From: Sympetrum striolatum
Lineage: Eukaryota; Arthropoda; Insecta; Odonata; Libellulidae
Assembly: GCA_947579665.1 (NCBI GenBank)
Contig: OX388347.1
Span: 27,148,562 to 27,212,561, forward strand
Direction of reading: 5' to 3'
DNA: 64,000 nucleotides
The notes under the pieces were generated by a model that worked only from the letters and a program-made list of their open reading frames with translations, had not been told where the DNA came from and did no database searches. Positions 35,812 to 49,843 of the stretch are shown in pieces. Position 1 is the first letter of the stretch, and every line of letters begins with the position of its first letter. The translations under genes and the position numbers were made by a program.

Positions 35812-38800
35812 GTGAGTACAATGATTCATTATCTCTCAAGTGGGAGGCGTCCTCAAATGAAATTAATCTCTCACGCCAAATCAACGGAGACATCTGATGA
35901 GTTGCTCATTATGGCCTTTCATTAAACTTTCTTCCTTTATATGCTGGAGCATATAATAGCGTCTGATCGATGCATTAAAGTCAGAACTCAAGGAGAAGAA
36001 TGCGCTCGGCAGCCGCTTTAAGCTCCATTCCAAATATATTTCTTCAGCGTCATTTGTGCATAAATTTCTTTGGTGGACTACCGAAGAAATATTTGAAGTA
36101 CCGAATGAATTTAGAACACGTTCACATCAAACTTTTAGAATTAGGCGTAAAGATGGATGTTTTTTCTAAAGGAATAGATTTGAATATCATTCTACAATTG
36201 TTTAACAAATTTTTCGAAAAGTTTTCAATAGAATTATCAATTTTATGACTAATAATATCTTTATACTGTAATTAGCTACATTATTGTTATATATATATAA
36301 AAAAATAATTTATTATGCTTCATATATGTCAAAAATAGTTTTTTTCTAATTTGCCTTCGCGAAATGTATGATTGCTTTTATCATATATCGTTAATTCGAA
36401 AGTGTTTCTTATAAACTACTACGTGTATTTTAAGTCATTTGCTTATTGTGTCTGGACAAAAAATATTTTTAAAGATGAGTTCGAAATTCGGTTGTATGAA
36501 TATCTTACCACCTGATATTCACTCTAACTCTTAATATCGAAAGTTTAGTTTTTGTAAATGGTAATTGATAAATTCACAAGTAGGAACGTTTTGCAATCGT
36601 TAATTCCACATTCACAAGCATGAATTGGTGGAGACATATTATACATGGTAATAAGTAAATAGAAAATTTAATCTTTCCCCAGATCGATTAATGTCCGAAC
36701 GGTTTGCCAACATGCTTGCGCAAATATCTTTTCGAGTACATATCAAGTAGACTTTCCAAAAGAGGTACGCGTCATTCCTATAAATATCGTAAATTAATGT
36801 AAAAACAGTACTAAAACATGAAAGATAGGTTGTTTATGCATTACAATTAGAGTTTTTTTTTAATTTAAGTCGAAACTTATTGAAGAATTTTGTTCGCCAG
36901 CTTGCCAGTGTTTCTCACTCGTCTCGCGGGTTGAGTTAATTTATCAATGCGTTGAAAAGCGTAAAATGTGAATTGTTTCGAACCTTGACAGCTGCAGAAC
37001 TTTCCCAGAAGCTTCCGATTATATTTCTCACGATATTCTCTCATTATTCATTGAATACAAGAATTAGTCTGACCCCGTATTGTATAGTTACGGCTTAAGA
37101 GCTCCAAGGGAGAAAATGGAGGCGATATTTTGATAGCTGCTAATGATTTATGATGGTGGTCTTCTCGACCATTCAGACTCCGCGAAAGGATCAGGATATC
37201 AGTCTGTTTTCGAGTTGACAGTTGCTCGAGGGATCTGAATGAATTTCTGAGTACATTGCGGTTGTTTCCCAGAACTGTCATGAAAGAGTTACAGTGGTGT
37301 GGACGCGTGTATTATTTATCTTCATAAGGCGCTATTGGCAACAATCAATTTATCATGTAGCAGTCTTTATTTTTATCGTAAGCGGTGTCTATATCTTTCA
37401 CAAAATTCGAAACAATTTTTCTGTTTTTATTTGCGGTTTATGAAACTTGGTTTTTGGAAATATAGTCATTATTTTAACCTTTTATAAAGTATTCATATCA
37501 ATTCTAGAACCGAACTGAACAAAATCTTTTTTGTAGGCGATATAGAAGCTACATATTTCCTTTATTCTCCTCTCTAATTATAATAAAATTGTATTTTTAT
37601 AGTTTTAACATTTAAAAAAAGTATTCTATATCACTATGGTTTATGCAGATAATTTCCTTTGCTTTTATTCATACCGATGTCATCGTTTTTTTATTTACCT
37701 TAGCATATAATTTGATACGATGATTGTACCGTTTTAGTGAAGTTTATTTAAGTTAAAGAAAGACTAAAGAAAATTAACATATAATTGTAATTAGTTTTAT
37801 ACCTATTCATGAACCGCTTTGATTAAAGATGCGCATTTTCTCGATTTTAGGAATAATATACGCTAAAAATTATTTTTTTAGTGCTCAGGTCTCCAGAAAA
37901 GTGTATATCTATATTTAGAGAGTGAATTTAAAATGCTCTTCGTTCATTAACCACTAAAAGGTATCGGAATAATTGAGAATAAAATAATTATCCTAGCCGT
38001 TGACCAAAAATTAAGAACATAAAAATAGTTGTTCAGAATCCCAGCCGAGAAACCATAGGCTATAAGAAGTGCGTGCTTGATAAAATAAATCAGTTATAAG
38101 AAGAGTTCAATAAGAAGATAAGAGGAGAAATAAATAATTGATTAAATGAAAACAAAATGTGACAACATCCATAGAATATGATGTGGGGTAATTACCTTAT
38201 TCTCAATTATCTCTCTACATCTCAGTGATAAATCAACGAAGTTTATTCTCATTTACTCTTGAAATATGAATCCAAACACACTTAGTTCATGAGTTGTTTA
38301 AAGTCTCCAATATCTCAGATAAGAATTCCAAAATGAGGAGTTAATAATCAAAGACGTCTGAAGAGAATGGAAAATGTTGATTGCAACCAAATATACTCGA
38401 GTAAACGATATCGTTTATCTTTCTTCATCAAAATCTCGAGCGAAGCAATTAAACCCGGGTACACAAGAAATCAGCAGAGGGCTTTCAGACAACAGAACGT
38501 CAAAACGTTCATATTTAGGATAATTAAAACCCGGGAATTCAGAATGCTTTTAGCCATATTGAAGTAGTAAATCTATTTACCTTAGGGCTCTAAAAGCTAC
38601 TATATTATTAGGTCCTTTTCGGGAGGGTAATTGGAGTTTATGAAATGGGAGGAAATATCATTGAACGACCTCAATAATAACTTCATGTTTACGATTCGGC
38701 ATTCTCGCTCGCGGAAGCCTTAATGTTTATTGCGGTCAGAGAGAAAGTAGCCTTTATCATCCGCATCTCTCTGCAGCAATGGCTACTGCATTTAATGGAA

Positions 38801-39820
38801 CTTATAGCCTCTCTAAAGCTCAATAAAGAACTTTTAGACTCTTTTTTATGGACGATTGCACGCCCCATGATCACGATCTGAGTTCTGAAAGAATTGAGGA
38901 ATATTAACCAAGCGATGTAATTAAAAATTAGATGTCGACGGATGAATTGTCTTAGCATTTCATGATACTGCTTTTATACTTGAAATATACTGCGGAAGAA
39001 TCTGTTTATGTTTTACCAGTAACTTTTAATCTTTAGTGTTTTCAAAATAATAGACATGAATATTTTGTCCTTAAACTATAATACACTTATGAAGTACTGG
39101 ATCATTTTTCAATTACTAAGACGCTCTACGGGAACAAATTAGAGAATGCGAATGAGAAAAAAATCTCTTTTGAAGAGTGAGACTTTTGGAGACTAGGAGA
39201 ATTTTCATAAGACTAATTAGTTACTGAAATACCCATAAAGACTAGTGTATTTTATTAAGTACAAATTGGTCATGTTATAGTACAGAAAAATAAGAATTAT
39301 AAAATTTAAAAGCCTAAGTTTTCATCGAAAACCAAGCTTAAAAGCATTGAATGCGCCTTTTGTTTATAATGGAATCCCTCCCGATAGTACAAGTGCTTAA
39401 AAGCCAAACTTCAGTTAGTGTTATACATAAATTTCCTTTTCAAATTTACGATTGAAAATTTCTTTTGAGTTTTACTTGAACGACCTATTCCGGCTGTATT
39501 GTATATTTTTCGAAGATGTACAAATCTGTACCTAAGGTTTTATCGTTTCTCAAAGTAGCTTATAGGAGTCTGAGTTACCATAAGACATAAAAGAAAAGGC
39601 AAAAAGCTATTTCCAGTTCTTATTTTCATCCACGATCTTTCAGTAATCATTCTTTATATCTATAATATCATACTTTATAACTGTAATATCATACTTTATA
39701 TCTATTAGATCCCTTAACAAATTGCGTCTTCGTAAATAGAGAGAAAATCGATCTGTATCCACACAATATAACATACGTTTGGAGCAGTTCAACATGGCAG
39801 CTTTAATTATTTAAATTGAA
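35812..39820 (+). other. nompC: Start of long nompC intron, AT-rich noncoding DNA
   Basis: It begins with GTGAGT. No further ankyrin-coding exon is recognised. The sequence is A/T-rich, with an AT dinucleotide run at about 36288-36299 and a small tandem duplication at 39662-39700. The longest open frames (up to 89 codons) have no family features. Confidence 0.5.
39662..39700. repeat. Short tandem duplication
   Basis: TAATATCATACTTTATA occurs twice with a spacing of about 21 bases, and a third partial TTTATATCTAT unit follows. It is a small AT-rich local duplication. Confidence 0.55.
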
Positions 39821-42800
39821 AAACTTTAGCGCCCGCGCGAGTTACAGCTACCTGATAACGGCTTGGTCGAAACAATATGTGTAAATTCAGAGAGCAACTC
39901 GCAATTTGTTCGGGACCCGAGGTACACGCTTCGAGTTTTTTTCCATCCTCGTGGCCCCTGAACTTTCATATTTTGTCTTTTTAGTTTCTACTGCGCCGTG
40001 GAAATTTCTGGCATCACATCTCATTGGCAAAAAAGGGCCGAATCGAGAGCATCAAACTGTCCGAATCTCCAAACGAAGTCCGTTACCTCTCTCATCCCGT
40101 CCCTCTCCCATTCAAAATGAAAGAGAATTACGAATTTGCGTTACTTTTTGCCGTGTCGAATGACTTTTCGTCTCTTAATGGTGTGCTGAGTACAAAATGT
40201 TCACAGTAAGATTGTTAATGGGCCTCATCGGTTTCTCTAGTTTTAAAAAATGAAAAAAAAATGCTTCATTAACTTGACGGCGATTCAATTATTACAGATT
40301 ATTCAAAATGCTTCATTATAAACGGTATTACCGAATTTTTATATAGTATTTTACAGAATATTGCCAAGAGGAGACAATGGCTAATTGAAATATACGATCT
40401 ATTAAATTTCTCTTTACCGGTTCAATTCAAATTAACCCTAAATTTTCAGAATAGTGACTAAGGTATACCTTTGTATCAGTAAATGGCCATAAATCAATTC
40501 GATAAAGCATGTCATGTTGGTCAACAGATATTGTTCTCAATATAGCAATCTAAATGTAACTTTTGGGATAATTTCTATTAGTAATTCTCTTGAAAGGGAT
40601 CTCTTGTCCTTCAATAGTTCCAAAGTGGATTCCCTTCAAAACTCGAGAGAATCATCGATTCCATTTCAGAATCTGCGTATAAGTTTATGAATAGAGTATA
40701 AAAATACTTCGGTCTTGGGCCTTTATAGAATTGGCGCTGGTATCGAATATTTTAGTATCTATAATTTCACTCCCTACTCCTATGTTACGCAATGCCTCAA
40801 GTTATGAAGTATATGTTTTTAAACCTCATAAATTGCATAAATTGGTCGTGAAGCATTCAACTAGGTTAAAACAAAAAGTTACGTTGGATATTTTTTTCCA
40901 TGTTGAAGGACAAAGTCAGTTCCAAATTAAATAAAATTTGATTTCCAAAATTAGTTACAAATGAATTTTTAATTGATTTGGCTCTATGTTACGTTAAATT
41001 TTAGAATTAATTATTTATCTCCAAACACGGTTTAACTAGAAAGGGTTATTTTTCAATTTCAATGGAATGACAAATTAAAGATGAAATTATAATATTGGTT
41101 CCGAAAATACCCTTTTGTTAGAAACATTAGCATGAGAGATGACGGTATCCCTTTATGGAACGTAACGTTGTTCTTGAACCACGAAAGCTTTCGAGGAATG
41201 TATACGCTGTCATCAGTAATGGTTTATGTAATTTTGAAAGGCCTAACTTTTAGAAAATATTATACTGCCTATTGGCCAAAGGAAACGTTTGCCTTGTTGA
41301 AACGGGCTTAAATTATTTATAAGTATGCATAGCCCATATTTCTGTGTCAATGCTTCATTATGTCTTCCCCAAATAAACCTTAAAATCGTTTGAGGAAATG
41401 ATTTTTCGGTGAAAAGCATCTGATTCTTCCAAAGCGCCCTAGATATCTCCTAAATACCCTAATAAGATGAGAGGAGAAGGTAGTGACCGCGATATGACAA
41501 CAATGAAACAGATACGGGCTCTCAGGGTTAATAAGGAGGAATAAGGTCAAGGTTCGGTGTCACTTCCTGCTTCGCCCTGCCAGAGGAGAAAGGTGATCAT
41601 CCGACATTCATTTCCTATCAATCTTCTTCGGGATCGAATTTCACAAGTGCCTCACTATCTCTCGGAGTCTCCATCTTTCTTTTCTCCGGGGTTAATGTCG
41701 CCTTCTCCATTTACTTCATCTCGCACTCATCTTTTCGCATTCCCTGTTTCTTCATTTTCGAGGTCTTTTACTTTGACATCAGTGATTGCGAGTCCAACTA
41801 CGTGAAGGATATGGTTAATTTTTAAAAGGAAACCGAAGGTTCTGTTTTCCTTGGTGACTATGTGAAGATTTTAGGACTTCTAAGTTAACTTTCCATAGTA
41901 CTTATTCATTATTTGTCAATTTTCTTCCGCATGAAGCCTTTAAAATGCATTTTCTGTTCTTATGTGCAGTTTCTTTGATATCAGAATTTAAAAATTGTTT
42001 CAGGGAGTCTAGATTGTGAATTATTTCGTCATTTTATTACGAAGGTGGTAGATATTTTACATTTGTGTTTGTGTCATTTAAATAAATCGTCACTATTAAA
42101 GATGCTGTTAGATTTCGGAAACGTTGCTTTTCTTTTAATGAAGGAATAGGGTGACGAAAGAAAGATCTTTGACGCATCAGCACATAGGGAATTTAAATAA
42201 AAATATATCTTGCTGATTCTCCTTAAATATCCTGCTATATTTTATTCTTTAAATGCAAGATGCGTAAAAAAATGTAAAAATTATTAAGCTACGTATGAAT
42301 AGTTTCATATCTTAGCGTTTATCCCGTTTATCGAGGTTTCGCTATAGCTTTATGATTATAACGAGGAAGTTACAAAAATAACAGAGGATGAATAAATTTA
42401 ATTGACACGAATAATGGGCAATGCTTTCATAATTAATTTGATGCTGGCCATAATAATTCTTATAATTAAATAAATGCAAATTTAATAATGTATGTATATA
42501 ATTCTTCGACGTTTCTTTAACCGCGATTTGCGGCTTCTTATCAGCACTCATCGGCATTTATTATGGAATTGAGTTTCCCTTAATTTTTCCTGAATGCGAA
42601 TCTATTTTATTGAGCATTGATTAAATGGAGGCACAGAAAAACTTAATTTGAAAATTTGCTGTATTTGTGTTCTTTTACATACAACGATTCTTGTAACAAT
42701 TTATTGTAATAAAATACTTGAAATAAAATTAATACCGTAGAAACAGTCAAAACTGTAAAAAAGTGTCATATTTATTATTCGTAGGATGGTGCCCCTTCAC

Positions 42801-43763
42801 TCTCGTCCTTACGTATTCGTTTTCTGTTTTTTTTAATCATCTTTAAAATTTACGCTTTTAAATATGAATTATCCTCCACGATTAATATACCTTTATGCTG
42901 TTTAATAGGTATACACTTTACTTGACTTTCAAGTTTACAAGTACAAGTATACTTGACTTGACAGACTTGGTGACAAACCACGAGATTTAAAAGTAAAAAT
43001 AATGATTAATTTTCCAAAGCTTTATTCCGCATGGGTATGGAGATACTATTTAGGTAATGAAATTATTCATACATTTTAAACTTTATGGAATTCCTCTTGG
43101 ATTTTATCTTTAGCATCGAGGGTTAAATTTTTAATAAGTATTCCTCATTAATTATCTAGCGGACTTATTTTCGGAACAATTATTAGTTGTCGGTAACGGT
43201 GATTCTAATTCTATTCAAACAAATCGGTCGAAATGAGCGCTTCTTGAAAACATCATCCCTGAATGGAGACCACTCTCTCCTCCGAATCCTTTTCCCTCAA
43301 TCTTTTTATCTCGTGCCTTTGACCTAGAAACGAGGGGCTTAAGACCCATCTTCACTTTCGTATCCAAACCCCGATTGTTTCCCCCATCGTCCTAGTGATC
43401 CAGAAAATGCACGGACAGAGAGTAAACTAACACAATTCGACCATGATTGGCATATGGCCGAGTGAAACAGTCCGTCCTCTTACGATGCGTGTTCGGGGGA
43501 AAACGATGAAAGAAAATCGTGGAAAACACGAAGAACGTGTTGGTCTCTACACGGATTACGATCGTGCAGGGATCGGACGTAACGAGGTCGATGTTGGGTA
43601 CACACATTCGCGAGCGACGGCTTTTATCCGTTCTCAGTTAGACGCTCTGTTGATTCAGAGGCATGCGTCTGAATCTTTTATCGCATCCCAAGAGAGTACA
43701 AATCAATATTTAGACATAGACGCTGGCTTGAAATGCGAAAGCGTTTCCGATGTGATGGCGAAA
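39820..43763. other. Noncoding DNA with GC-richer islands
   Basis: GC-richer patches at about 39820-40190, 41450-41810 and 43240-43760 alternate with A/T-rich DNA. The frame at 43443-43769 (+, 108 codons) and those at 39906-40209 lie in such patches and show no recognisable motif. Probably intronic if nompC continues beyond the window. Confidence 0.4.
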
Positions 43764-43819
43764 GTTTGATAAATTTACGCGTGTTTGATAAATTTACACG
43801 TTCTCCAAACACGCGTAAA
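43764..43819. repeat. Short tandem and inverted repeat cluster
   Basis: GTTTGATAAATTTACGC (43764-43780) is followed at once by a second GTTTGATAAATTTACAC unit. Overlapping these is a perfect 14-bp inverted repeat, TTTACGCGTGTTTG (43775-43788) and CAAACACGCGTAAA (43806-43819). It could be a binding site or a local rearrangement scar. Confidence 0.6.
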
Positions 43820-46800
43820 CACGATAGCTTGGTTTTCGTGATAAGTGACTATTGGAAATCGGAATTCGAAACTGGCATGGTCAGCTTCAATCTGTAAATA
43901 ATCACGTGAATAACTTCTTAAAAAAGAAATTCTAAAGTTATTCAAAGTACTATTAGAGCAATGCTGCGAGCCTCAAAAACAGGAGTCATTCTTTCCCCTA
44001 ATGTTAAACTACAGATTCTATCATTAAGGTATATTTATATCTAAAAGGCCCTAAGTGTCCTGTTGGCACTAGTTAGTGATAGTTAATAACTAACCATAGG
44101 GCCATTAGTTGGCCCTAGTGTCTTTTTAATCTTGATGATCATGTAAATTAGTCTCTTTTGTTTTTATAGAATTTAAGAAGGACTTTCTGTTTTGAAATAC
44201 TGCACCGCAATGTGGAGATCTATGAGTAATTTTATACACCAAAGTGTCACCTAAATTTTTCACATTGGTTCCAAGAGAATTATCCACATTTTTTAGTGAA
44301 ACTGTACTTTTTCATAGACTAAATTTAGGCTATTTTCCTAAATGACATTGAAATACATTTGTAGTAAATGTGTTGCCATTTTATTTATTCTCTACACGTT
44401 TTACACTATAAATTGTATCTAAATATTGTTTCATTGATTTGTTTATTTTTTATTCACCCGAAAACACGTTATTTAATTTGTGTAATCGTATCCCTGCATA
44501 AAGATTCCTCTGGGGTGCCTAAATTTTACTTCTGTAAAAGATATTTTTCTTAAGTTATATATTCTTTTCTAGTGAGATAAATTATATTATATTAACATTA
44601 ATAATTCTTATAATCATAAAAAATCGAATTAAAATTTTGGAAAAATTTTCATAGGGACCAGAATTCCAAACTTAATCTATGGAGTCCAAACGTAATACTC
44701 ATTGCATTTTGGCTTCGCTAAATTTACGAAGCATAAAGCATAAATATTACATATTTATTTCATCTTCAGTTTGCTAAAGAGGCAATTCCCTGGTTTTGCT
44801 CCTTTAACCAACTTACAGAGCGTGATAGTTACAGGTGTTGCCATGTTTTTAGAAAGTAATAATTAGCTAATTACATCAGAAAAATGTGTATTCATTCCAC
44901 AAATCGCATTCAGTCCTTTCTTTCATCCAAGTTTCGATACAACATGCATGTATATGTTTCGATACAACATTCAATGTAATTGAAATATTTAGGTAATGTT
45001 TACTTCATAGATCCTTTCATATGCCTATGCGCCTAAAATGTACACTAAAGAAATACTCATGAACAGGGTAAATAAAATTCATAAATAGTTTTGTTTTGAA
45101 TTTCATTTGGTTTGAATAAATCTTTTTTTGTTTTTTCATAGTTAGAACGAGTAACATATATTCAAGTTTGCAACTAATTTATTAATAGTTCAACTCAATC
45201 TGAACTTTTGCAATAGTAATGAACTGGCCGTATATTTATTCTTTCATAGAAAGAGGAATATCTACGGCCATTAGGTTTTCGGTTCATATACATCAAAGTC
45301 CTTTGATAAAACTTTCGTAATGTCGTTTTTTCCTTTCCAATGCTCAAACATCGTATTTTAATTTCCTTCGTCCGAGCTATTAATTGACGGAAAGGATACG
45401 CTCCGCTGATAAAAAATTCCTGGCGATATATTCTATTATTGATACTGTTCCGATCCGAATCAGTGGAAAAAAAGAAAAAGAGATTGCATTTTCAGAATAC
45501 CGACACGGGTAGTTTTAATAATAGCCTGATCTTTGGAAATATCTGCTCGCCATTTACTTCACTAATGGAAAACGGGAGAGACAGAGTGACCTAGATTCCG
45601 TTTGAATAATTTATCCACTCCAACGGGAAAAAGGTATTCACGATCTGGAAACACTTTCATAAATATACTTCGTAGTGCATTTTGTTCTCTGTGTGTGTAC
45701 TTCTATTATTGCTGTTTTTGTTCGCGCGCAGACGATTTATGCTAATCCGAGTTGACGGTTGACGTTGTCAGGAATATTCTTCCGACCCCATTACGTCAAA
45801 CCCTGAGTTTCCAGTCAGTTTGCCATCCAGTTACTTTTTGAGGCCATTAGGATATAGGGATTCCTCAATGTCTCGCCATAGGCCCAGTTTCTTTCCAAAT
45901 CATCTGGCGCGAGGGAGATTGAACTGTCAGACGCGGTTTTTCGGGGTCGAGTGGCGTAGGTTGTGGAGAGGATCGCATAGAAATACAAGAATGGACTGAT
46001 AAAGGCCCTGACCCGTTGACCCTTGCCAAAGAACGCCTGTAGAAGGCTTAACCCGGTTCCAATGGAAAGAGACAAAGATACTTTATTTTTCATTCTGGGG
46101 TTCATCCCTTCGAGCGGTGAATTTGATATATTAACGAATACAACCCCGATGTTTCTTCGTGTATCAATTCCCATACGATTGCCTGTTAGCGTCTCCCGGA
46201 TTTTCGTGCCATCAACTTGAGAGGGTCGTCGGAGGAGCTGTCGTAACGATTTGGCCCACATGGCCCCATTCCAACAACAAATTGATTTCCTTTTTTTTCC
46301 TCCTAATCCCTCCTTAGTTATAGGAAACGAAGGGAAGAAGGTCCTTTTACCAATGAACTGAACACATTCGCTAGAGAGTCGGTCCAGTTCGATAGTGGTT
46401 TCCCATTTGTATCCGCAAGCATCTACTTATCCGAATTTAGTTGTTTTGTCCGCTGTATCATAGCGAACTGTTCATAAGCAGGACGAGGATAATACATTTT
46501 TCTCGTAACTTCAACACTTCTATCCAATGTTTAGACAGTTTTTATTTTTATAGCATCAATTTCTAATTAATTGAAATTGGCCTTTCGAATCAGGGTACCT
46601 TTTACTAAAAGTTTCAGCTGCCTAAAGATCTACATCCTTTTGTAATTCTTTGAATAAAATTCAAAGTGTTACAAGTAAGTCAAAGTAAAATACAAGTGTT
46701 ACTCATCCCGAATCAAATTATTTTATTTATTTTAACTTTAAACTGCAAGTTTTTACATTATTAAACTCGTACTTTTGAGTTTCACTTTGACCTTTGAATC

Positions 46801-49740
46801 TTTAGGTCTTTAAATTCAATTTAATTTATCATTTGAATAATAACCTTCATTTTAATAAATAATTACTTTATATTTAATTTAACAATTACAATGGTTTTTC
46901 AAATAAATCGCACTGGTTGGCATTCGAAAATTAAACAAATTTTCTTCTGTGTAAAATAGAAAATCAATGTTTATTCACTTTTATGATTTTATTCTATTGT
47001 TATGCATACGTAATTTAATCATATTCCTTTTGAAACCAAGTTAAGCACTACAATCTAGTTATAAATTGGAAATTAATAGAACCATTTAAATATAATTTTG
47101 ATCCCTTCTCTTTTCTCGTTTAATCGCTAATTGTTAAATGGAACTCTACTACTATATTCAAACTAAATTAGAGACCATCCGAGTAATAAACATAGCGTTC
47201 TCCTTGTTAGCATTCTATCGAAACGAAATAATCATAGAGAGCGGAAGGGCACATAGACGTCAGCATCAGCAATTTTAATGTTACCCAGAAAAGCATTTTC
47301 TCTTTTAATAGATACATTTTTTACTCCATAAAATTAGAAGTATGATTGTTATTTTTCATTACATTTCCTCAGTATAAGTTTCGAAGTACGTCTGTATTCA
47401 AATACATATATTTACTATATTGAATTTATATAAATTTAGAATGCTCTAACATTTGCTTTAATTTTCTTCCAAAAATATTACCTCTCCTTTAATTCATTAA
47501 CTATTCGAACAAAATAGTTTTTCTAATTTTAGAGCGGAGCAATAAATATGTAAAATTAACTGTAGCTGTATAACTTACTGCATCAAAGTTTGCTCTCAGG
47601 CTGAATTATGTATTACAAATTTCCATTGCTTGAGATTTCTCAGGCATCAAAAGTTCAACTAGAGAAGTATTTATTTTATTTTTACAGTCTCACTCACGTG
47701 AAAAAATTACCCTCTCTTGGGCTATAAGAATTATAACTGATAGAAACTTAAAGAAGATGACACTGAGTTACTCTGAATATATCCAACAATCGTTTATTAA
47801 CAGATTTAAATTCTGTCATAAAAAGTATCTATTGGTGATATGAACCCGGATAAGTTAGCTTAACCATACGAATTACAAGAAAAAGTTATTACCTCATCAC
47901 CTGAGTCATATTTATTGTTTGGTTCCGATTGTATATTTAAATTAGTTATCTTTGGAATAGAAAATAAAAAGAAGGAAAGGAAAGCGGAAAGTACCGGAAA
48001 CATCTAAAATAATCCATTGAGAAATTTCTCTAGAACCACGTGCATGCCAAGCTCGCATGAGATATCATGCATCTTTTAATTCCATCTTGTTAAAGGACGT
48101 AATTTACCACGATATCCCGGAATTCAAGAGTTAGGAAAGTGTGTCGCCTCCTTACAACTCTGATCCATTGATTCAGTTCACAGGTGTTACTTTACGAGAT
48201 GAATTATTGATAGCCTTGTCAATTAACTCTGATCAATTTATAGCAGTCTTTAGGTCAAAGCAAAGGACTTGTTTGGTAGCTGTCAACTATCCGACCAGTT
48301 TGCACCATCGAATGCTGGAAGATTAATATTTATGGTGTCGCGATGATTACATCAGAGGCACACCCCAATGGAGTTGTCACTCACTACTGCGGTTATATTT
48401 GTAGTTGACCAGCCTTATCGCATTTTTCTATTTTGTATCTATTCCAGCAATTCAGCCGTAAAGATCGAGTGTTTTGTTTCATGAGAATGATGACTTTAAA
48501 CTTTCTATCGTGAAATTTTATCAAGAAGTAAATGTCAACTCCTGAATAAAAAACATTACTGGTGAGTGTTAAGTAAGAATTTTCTTCGTTTAGGTTTAAT
48601 ACATACGTAGTAAAGAGCTGAACTAAAAATTGATTCATTTTATGAGTAAGTAGTATATTTATTGCGACGGGTTTCGGTTAACGGTCACTATAATTACTAA
48701 AGAATTACCATAAACCAGCGAATTTATTTTAACATACTTGACATACTTCGAAAATATTTCAGCGCCATCTCTTTTATCTGTCCGTAATATCTACGATTTA
48801 AAAAAAAGAAATTAATGATTTTAATGTGGTTTAGTGAACATATAAGAGAAATAAAATATGCTTTCACATAAATAAACTTCTAAGATGAATAAGAAACGTC
48901 CGTATTTTGGCTTTCCATTTGGTTGGATGGCGTTATTAATATTGAATAATTTTAAATAAAATGAAAGCTCTGAGAATTAAGCTAAATGTGACTAGCATGC
49001 TACTGCATCGTGTCACTATAAACATTCTCAAATTAGAAAGTTTAGTGGCATATTTACGGGGTTAATTTTAAAAAAAGCCTACGCCTCCTTTTTCATTGGG
49101 AACCTCTACTAAATATATCGCTAGAATCGTACATATTGCATTACTTATTGAATTTTTCTTCGAAAAAAAAGTTATTTATGCAACGTTTTCTACGTGGGGG
49201 AATGACACAAATATGAGTTCATATCATACGTCTGCCTGCCCAAATGAATTTTGCATTGCTACAAAATTGTTTTTAATGAATTATAGAATGAAAATCACCT
49301 CCATTTCCAAGTGAGTAATTTCTTTAATTAATTTATTTTTATTGGATAATTTGTACTCTCTTAGAATGAAATCCTAATTCATTTATTAATTAAACCAATA
49401 CCTAGTGAAGTTAGACTGTCAGCTAGAATTACTGGAATTTCTTGCCATAATGCATCTTTTACCTTTTAGCTCACCTTTCTATGAGTTTCAGCCCAAGATA
49501 ACATGATTTCCCATCTTTATTGCAATATGTGAGAGCAGTAGATATGCTCAAACAGTATTTCTTCACTTTCTACAAAGGTAACCGAATCGGTATCCTTTAA
49601 AATTCACGAGGAAAGAGAGTAAGAGAAGGTGGTAAAGCTACATATTTCAGCAATTGCTTGGAAAAGAATTTGCCATGAATATACAAGCTGTAGATGTTTA
49701 ACCGATAGGGGCAGGTGACCGAAAAAATGTCCAACCAAGG
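43820..49740. other. Noncoding DNA
   Basis: Mostly A/T-rich. A direct repeat of GGCCCTAAGTGTC / GGCCCTAGTGTC lies about 60 bases apart near 44048-44122. A 15-bp duplication, GTTTCGATACAACAT, occurs at 44931 and again at 44956. A GC-richer island at about 45340-46260 contains a 148-codon minus-strand frame (45815-46261) that is long for this composition but has no domain I recognise and no convincing splice context. I see no RNA gene. Confidence 0.4.
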
Positions 49741-49843
49741 GACAGTTGACCCAAGGACGGTTAGCCCATGGGATTTCTCGCTAGGGGATATTGCATCAAA
49801 GGATATTCCCTTGCGTTAGTGGAACGTCCTTGGGTCAACTATC
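49741..49843. repeat. Short inverted repeat (possible MITE remnant)
   Basis: GACAGTTGACCCAAGGAC (49741-49758) and GTCCTTGGGTCAACTATC (49826-49843) are reverse complements over 18 bases with one mismatch. The flank CAACCAAGGGACAGTTGACC shows a repeated CCAAGG motif. About 67 bases separate the arms. The arrangement suggests the core of a small foldback element; its outer limits are unclear. Confidence 0.6.

Noticed and set aside
43443..43769. 108-codon plus-strand frame
   Set aside because: Located in a stop-poor CpG-richer island, overlapped by an opposite-strand frame, and with no recognisable family.
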